Below are positions 61,359 through 64,000 of a stretch of DNA of 64,000 nucleotides, piece after piece. The position numbers and the translations under genes were made by a program. The notes below the pieces were generated by a model. It worked only from the letters and a program-made list of their open reading frames with translations. It was not told where the DNA came from and did not search any database. Numbering within the stretch: position 1 is the stretch's first letter; each line of letters opens with the position of its first letter. The DNA is from Flavobacterium nitrogenifigens (lineage in GTDB: Bacteria; Bacteroidota; Bacteroidia; Flavobacteriales; Flavobacteriaceae): the NCBI RefSeq assembly GCF_003254565.1, contig NZ_QJRI01000179.1, positions 62,001-126,000 of the forward strand, in the 5' to 3' direction.

Positions 61359-62411
61359 TTAGTTTATGGTTTCAAATTTGTAAAGTGTTTTCTGCGTGTA
61401 TTCTTCCCCTTTTTTCAAAACAGCATTTGGAAAATGAGCCTGATTTGGCGCATCTGGAAAATTCTGTGTTTCAAAACAAATTCCGCTTTGAGCGTTGTAA
61501 TCCACATTTTCTTTTCCTTTCAGTTTTCCGAAACAATTTCCGCCAACATATATATGTACGCTTGGCTGATCGGTGTAAACATTCATTCTCAATTTATTTT
61601 TTAAACTGATTAATTGTGCTACGATTTCGGTTTTAGAATTTACCACAAAAGAATTGTCAATTGGAAACGGACAGTTTTTTGCTGTTCTAAAATCAAAATC
61701 ATGATCGTTCAAATCGGTAAAATTTCCTGTTGGAATATTATCTGGATTTGTTTCCAGCATTTTAGCCGATTTGATAAACATTTGCTGTTCTAGAACATTT
61801 CCGTCATGACCATCAAGGTTAAAATAACTGTGATGCGTCAAATTGATAATAGTATCTTCTGTTGAGGTTGCCTTATATTCTAATTTTAATTCGTTTTCTT
61901 CTGTCAAAGTATATGTTAAATAAACAGTCATTTCTCCAGGGAAATTTTCGTCTAAATGTGCGCTCAAAAGACCAAAAGTTATAGAAGGATTTTCTCCACT
62001 TTTTGCATCAGTTACACTCCAAGCTTTTCTTCCAAATCCCATTTCTCCACCGTGAAGCGTATTGCCATTATTGTTCCCATCAAGCTGAAATTTTGTGCCA
62101 TTAAGACTGAAAGAGGCATTATGAATGCGTCCAGCATAACGTCCAACGGTTGTTCCAAAATAGGGAGCGCTTGGTAAATTATATGATTCTAAATACGATT
62201 CTAAATTGTCAAACCCTAATACAACATCTGTTAATTTTCCGTTTACCGGAATTTGGATAGAAGTTACCGTTGCACCATAATTGATGATTTGAACTTTCAT
62301 TCCGTTTTTGTTAACTAGATCAAAAGAATAAATTTCTTCCTTATTGGGCATTAAACCAAACAATTTGCAATTGTGAATCTCTTTTAAATGCGATATGTGT
62401 TTTATTTCCAT
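61359..62411 (-). CDS. galM: Aldose 1-epimerase (galactose mutarotase)
   Basis: About 350 aa from ATG at 62411 (MEIKHISHLKEI); an in-frame TTG 39 bases upstream lies inside the promoter and is unlikely. It has the galactose mutarotase features NYGATVTSIQIPV, GRYAGRIHNASF, GNTLHGGEMGF, the catalytic His in LTHHSYFNLDGHDG, and a C-terminal acid in GICFETQNFPDAP. Converts beta- to alpha-galactose for galK. First gene of the gal operon, divergent from the GntR regulator. Confidence 0.94.
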   Translation of the reverse strand: MEIKHISHLKEIHNCKLFGLMPNKEEIYSFDLVNKNGMKVQIINYGATVTSIQIPVNGKLTDVVLGFDNLESYLESYNLPSAPYFGTTVGRYAGRIHNASFSLNGTKFQLDGNNNGNTLHGGEMGFGRKAWSVTDAKSGENPSITFGLLSAHLDENFPGEMTVYLTYTLTEENELKLEYKATSTEDTIINLTHHSYFNLDGHDGNVLEQQMFIKSAKMLETNPDNIPTGNFTDLNDHDFDFRTAKNCPFPIDNSFVVNSKTEIVAQLISLKNKLRMNVYTDQPSVHIYVGGNCFGKLKGKENVDYNAQSGICFETQNFPDAPNQAHFPNAVLKKGEEYTQKTLYKFETIN

Positions 62412-62435
62412 ATAATTTTTACCAAAAATGAAATC

Positions 62436-62481
62436 CAAAAGTAGAAACATTTTCTATATTTGCATACCAGTACCTACCAGT
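62436..62481. promoter_or_regulatory. Divergent gal/GntR control region with tandem ACCAGT half-sites
   Basis: Minus-strand TACTTTTG (62436-62443) and plus-strand TATATTTG (62455-62462) both fit TAnnTTTG, pointing to galM and gntR respectively. Just past the plus-strand box, TACCAGTACCTACCAGT (62465-62481) holds two ACCAGT copies 10 bases apart. This is a plausible operator for the adjacent regulator, overlapping the gntR start region and lying upstream of galM. Confidence 0.5.
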
Positions 62482-62512
62482 TTTTAATTATTATAGTCAA
62501 AATGACTTTATC

Positions 62513-63511
62513 ATGAACATCATTTCAATCCAAAATAATATTGGTCTGCCAAAATATAGGCAGATAATTCTTTCAATCGAAAAAGCGATTGAAGAGGGGA
62601 ATTTAATTAAGGGAGATAGGCTCCCGTCTGTTAATAAAGTCTGTCTGGCTTTTTCCTTATCGCGAGATACGGTTTTACTAGCATATGACGAATTGAAGAA
62701 AAGAGGAATTATTTACGCCATTCCTGGCAAGGGCTATTATGTTAAAAGCGTTGAAATCACTATAACTCAGAAGATTTTTCTGCTTTTTGATGAATTGAAT
62801 ATTTTTAAAGAAGATATTTATAATTCGTTTTTAAAAAACATCGGGAAAAATGTTCAGGTTGATATTTTCTTTCATCATTTTAATGTTCAAGTTTTCAAAA
62901 AACTGATAAATGACAGCAACGGAAATTATACAAGGTATATTATTATGCCAACGAACTTAAGCGACATTACAGACTCGATAAAAACCCTACCAGTAAACGA
63001 TGTGATTATATTGGATCAGACCAATCCTGAGCTAAAAATGTTTCCAGCGATTTACCAAAACCATCAAAAAGATATTTACGAAGGTTTAATGAAAGGCAAA
63101 TCTCGATTGTCAAAATACAAAAAACTGATTTTAATTTTCCCTGGTTTTAGAGAGCCGGCCGGAATGAAATTAGGGTTCGAATCGTTTTGTCAGGCTTATA
63201 GTTTTGATTATGAAATTATTTCAGATTTCAGCAATCAATCTATTGCTCTAGGAGATTTATACATTATTCCTCACGATCGTGATTTGCTTTTGGTGATAGA
63301 AAACGCAATGAGCAGAAATTTAAGATTAGGAGAGGATTTTGGCATTATATCTTATAATGAGACTCCATTGAAGAAAATTGCCGCAAACGGAATTACGACG
63401 ATTTCAACCAATTTTGAATTAATGGGAAAAATTCTAGCCGATATGGTCCTGCAGGGAATAAAAGAGCAGATCGAAAACAAATCTGCTCTTATAGTAAGGA
63501 ATTCTTTATAA
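62513..63511 (+). CDS. GntR-family regulator with sugar-binding-like C-terminus, likely of the gal operon
   Basis: 332 aa. N-terminal winged helix (about 1-75: YRQIILSIEKAIEEGNLIKG, then LPSVNKVCLAFSLSRDTVLL) belongs to GntR. The remaining part resembles a LacI-type periplasmic-binding-protein sensor (NDVIILDQTNPEL; GEDFGIISYNETPLKKIAAN; MGKILADMVLQGIKE), as in the AraR subfamily. Divergent from galM and 102 bases away, so it probably senses galactose or a pathway sugar and controls the gal genes. Confidence 0.85.
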   Translation: MNIISIQNNIGLPKYRQIILSIEKAIEEGNLIKGDRLPSVNKVCLAFSLSRDTVLLAYDELKKRGIIYAIPGKGYYVKSVEITITQKIFLLFDELNIFKEDIYNSFLKNIGKNVQVDIFFHHFNVQVFKKLINDSNGNYTRYIIMPTNLSDITDSIKTLPVNDVIILDQTNPELKMFPAIYQNHQKDIYEGLMKGKSRLSKYKKLILIFPGFREPAGMKLGFESFCQAYSFDYEIISDFSNQSIALGDLYIIPHDRDLLLVIENAMSRNLRLGEDFGIISYNETPLKKIAANGITTISTNFELMGKILADMVLQGIKEQIENKSALIVRNSL

Positions 63512-63514
63512 ATT

Positions 63515-63582
63515 TCTCCCGCAGATTTAGCAGATTTTTTTTTTGATAATTGATCAGCCAAATCTCTTAAATCTGCGAGAGA
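63515..63582. repeat. CGCAGATTTAGCAGATT-family inverted repeat
   Basis: Left arm TCTCCCGCAGATTTAGCAGA... (63515-63537) is nearly complementary to the right arm (63560-63582). It lies between the convergent gntR and NUDIX genes and may serve as terminator. Related unit near 34704. Confidence 0.75.
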
Positions 63583-63594
63583 ATAAATATATTC

Positions 63595-64000
63595 TTAAAG
63601 ATTGAGCACAAAATTATTTAGTAGCTTTTCTTCATATTTCTCTTTATTAAAGGTGTATAAATAAGAACCTTTTCTAGAAGACTGCATGTCTTTTTCGTCT
63701 AATTTATTTAAAATTTCAAGCGAATTAATTTTACTGATGAAATTTCGTTTGTCGAGTTCTTTGCTCAAAATAGCTTCGTACAATTCTAAAAGCTGACGCA
63801 TGGTGAATTTCTCAGGAAGCAATTCGAAACCAATTGGTTTGATCGAAGTTTTGTAGCGAAGTCTTTTAATAGCATTTTCAACCATTTCGTTGTGGTCAAA
63901 AATTAAATTTGGCGCGTCATTAATAGGAAACCATTCTGCGTGATAATTTTTAATTAGTTCTGCATTGTGGTTTTCAATATTAATTAAAGCAAAATAAGAA
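63595..64000 (-). CDS. NrtR-like NUDIX-family regulator, C-terminal part (5' end beyond the window)
   Basis: The frame is open to the window end. The visible 135 or so residues start with SYFALINIENHNAELIKN, then AEWFPINDAPNLIFDHNEMV and ENAIKRLRYKTSIKPIGFEL, and LLPEKFTMRQLLELYEAIL. This is the pattern seen at the junction of NUDIX and winged-helix domains in NrtR-family regulators, followed by a DNA-binding-type tail (SYLYTFNKEKYEEKLLNN). Such proteins control NAD or sugar metabolism in Bacteroidota; the target here is unknown, possibly the adjoining sugar genes. Confidence 0.8.
   Translation of the reverse strand, partial: SYFALINIENHNAELIKNYHAEWFPINDAPNLIFDHNEMVENAIKRLRYKTSIKPIGFELLPEKFTMRQLLELYEAILSKELDKRNFISKINSLEILNKLDEKDMQSSRKGSYLYTFNKEKYEEKLLNNFVLNL

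Noticed and set aside
5100..63500. Many long open frames on the strand opposite real genes
   Set aside because: They lack family motifs, overlap well-supported genes and show the composition expected of complementary frames.
1..64000. tRNA, rRNA, integrase, transposase or phage genes
   Set aside because: None seen on reading either strand; only small non-coding repeats suggest mobility.

Overview
The window looks like chromosomal DNA of a Flavobacterium (Bacteroidota). Reasons: AT-rich sequence, TAnnTTTG-type -7 elements instead of sigma70 promoters, few Shine-Dalgarno sites, a SusC/SusD pair, and a nearly complete flexirubin-type pigment cluster with tyrosine ammonia-lyase, DarA and DarB. 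All functional calls come from reading the sequence; no database search was run.

Layout. 1-4969 (+): end of dUTPase, a sugar nucleotidyltransferase, a TPR protein, a DUF4292-type lipoprotein and an EnvC-like protein, closed by a shared bidirectional terminator. 5036-9624 (-): an orphan SusD/SusC outer-membrane uptake pair. 9984-14694: CBS-domain protein, rbfA, a LolC/E-type permease, a MATE exporter and an uncharacterised two-gene cassette (180 aa + 72 aa). 14797-48568 (-): dusB, then about 32 kb of flexirubin-type aryl-polyene/dialkylresorcinol genes, with a divergent FAD halogenase-like gene at 48670-49920 (+). 50138-58836: an exported protein of unknown role and a non-phosphorylating deoxy-sugar (probably L-fucose) catabolic set with an AraC regulator. 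57151-62411 (-): a sodium/sugar symporter and galT-galK-galM, with a divergent GntR regulator. The right edge holds the C-terminal part of an NrtR-like NUDIX regulator.

How the pigment genes fit together (family knowledge plus inference). TAL makes 4-coumarate, the AMP-ligase activates it, and two ACPs carry the chain. Three catalytic FabF-type ketosynthases, two ketosynthase-like proteins lacking the catalytic residues, a FabG ketoreductase and three hot-dog dehydratases build the polyene. DarB and DarA make the dialkylresorcinol. A halogenase-like enzyme may decorate the ring. A tripartite MMPL exporter-acyltransferase-methyltransferase-like protein, a LolA-like carrier, lipoproteins, beta-barrels and an ABC transporter probably move the product to the outer membrane. 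Several acyl-transfer enzymes (two LPLATs, a C45 Ntn-hydrolase, a BtrH-like protein) are candidates for the ester-forming step.

The intergenic DNA is rich in small inverted-repeat elements of at least six families. Some carry internal insertions, and one 136-bp element occurs twice around the deoxy-sugar genes. No tRNA, rRNA, CRISPR array, integrase or transposase was seen.
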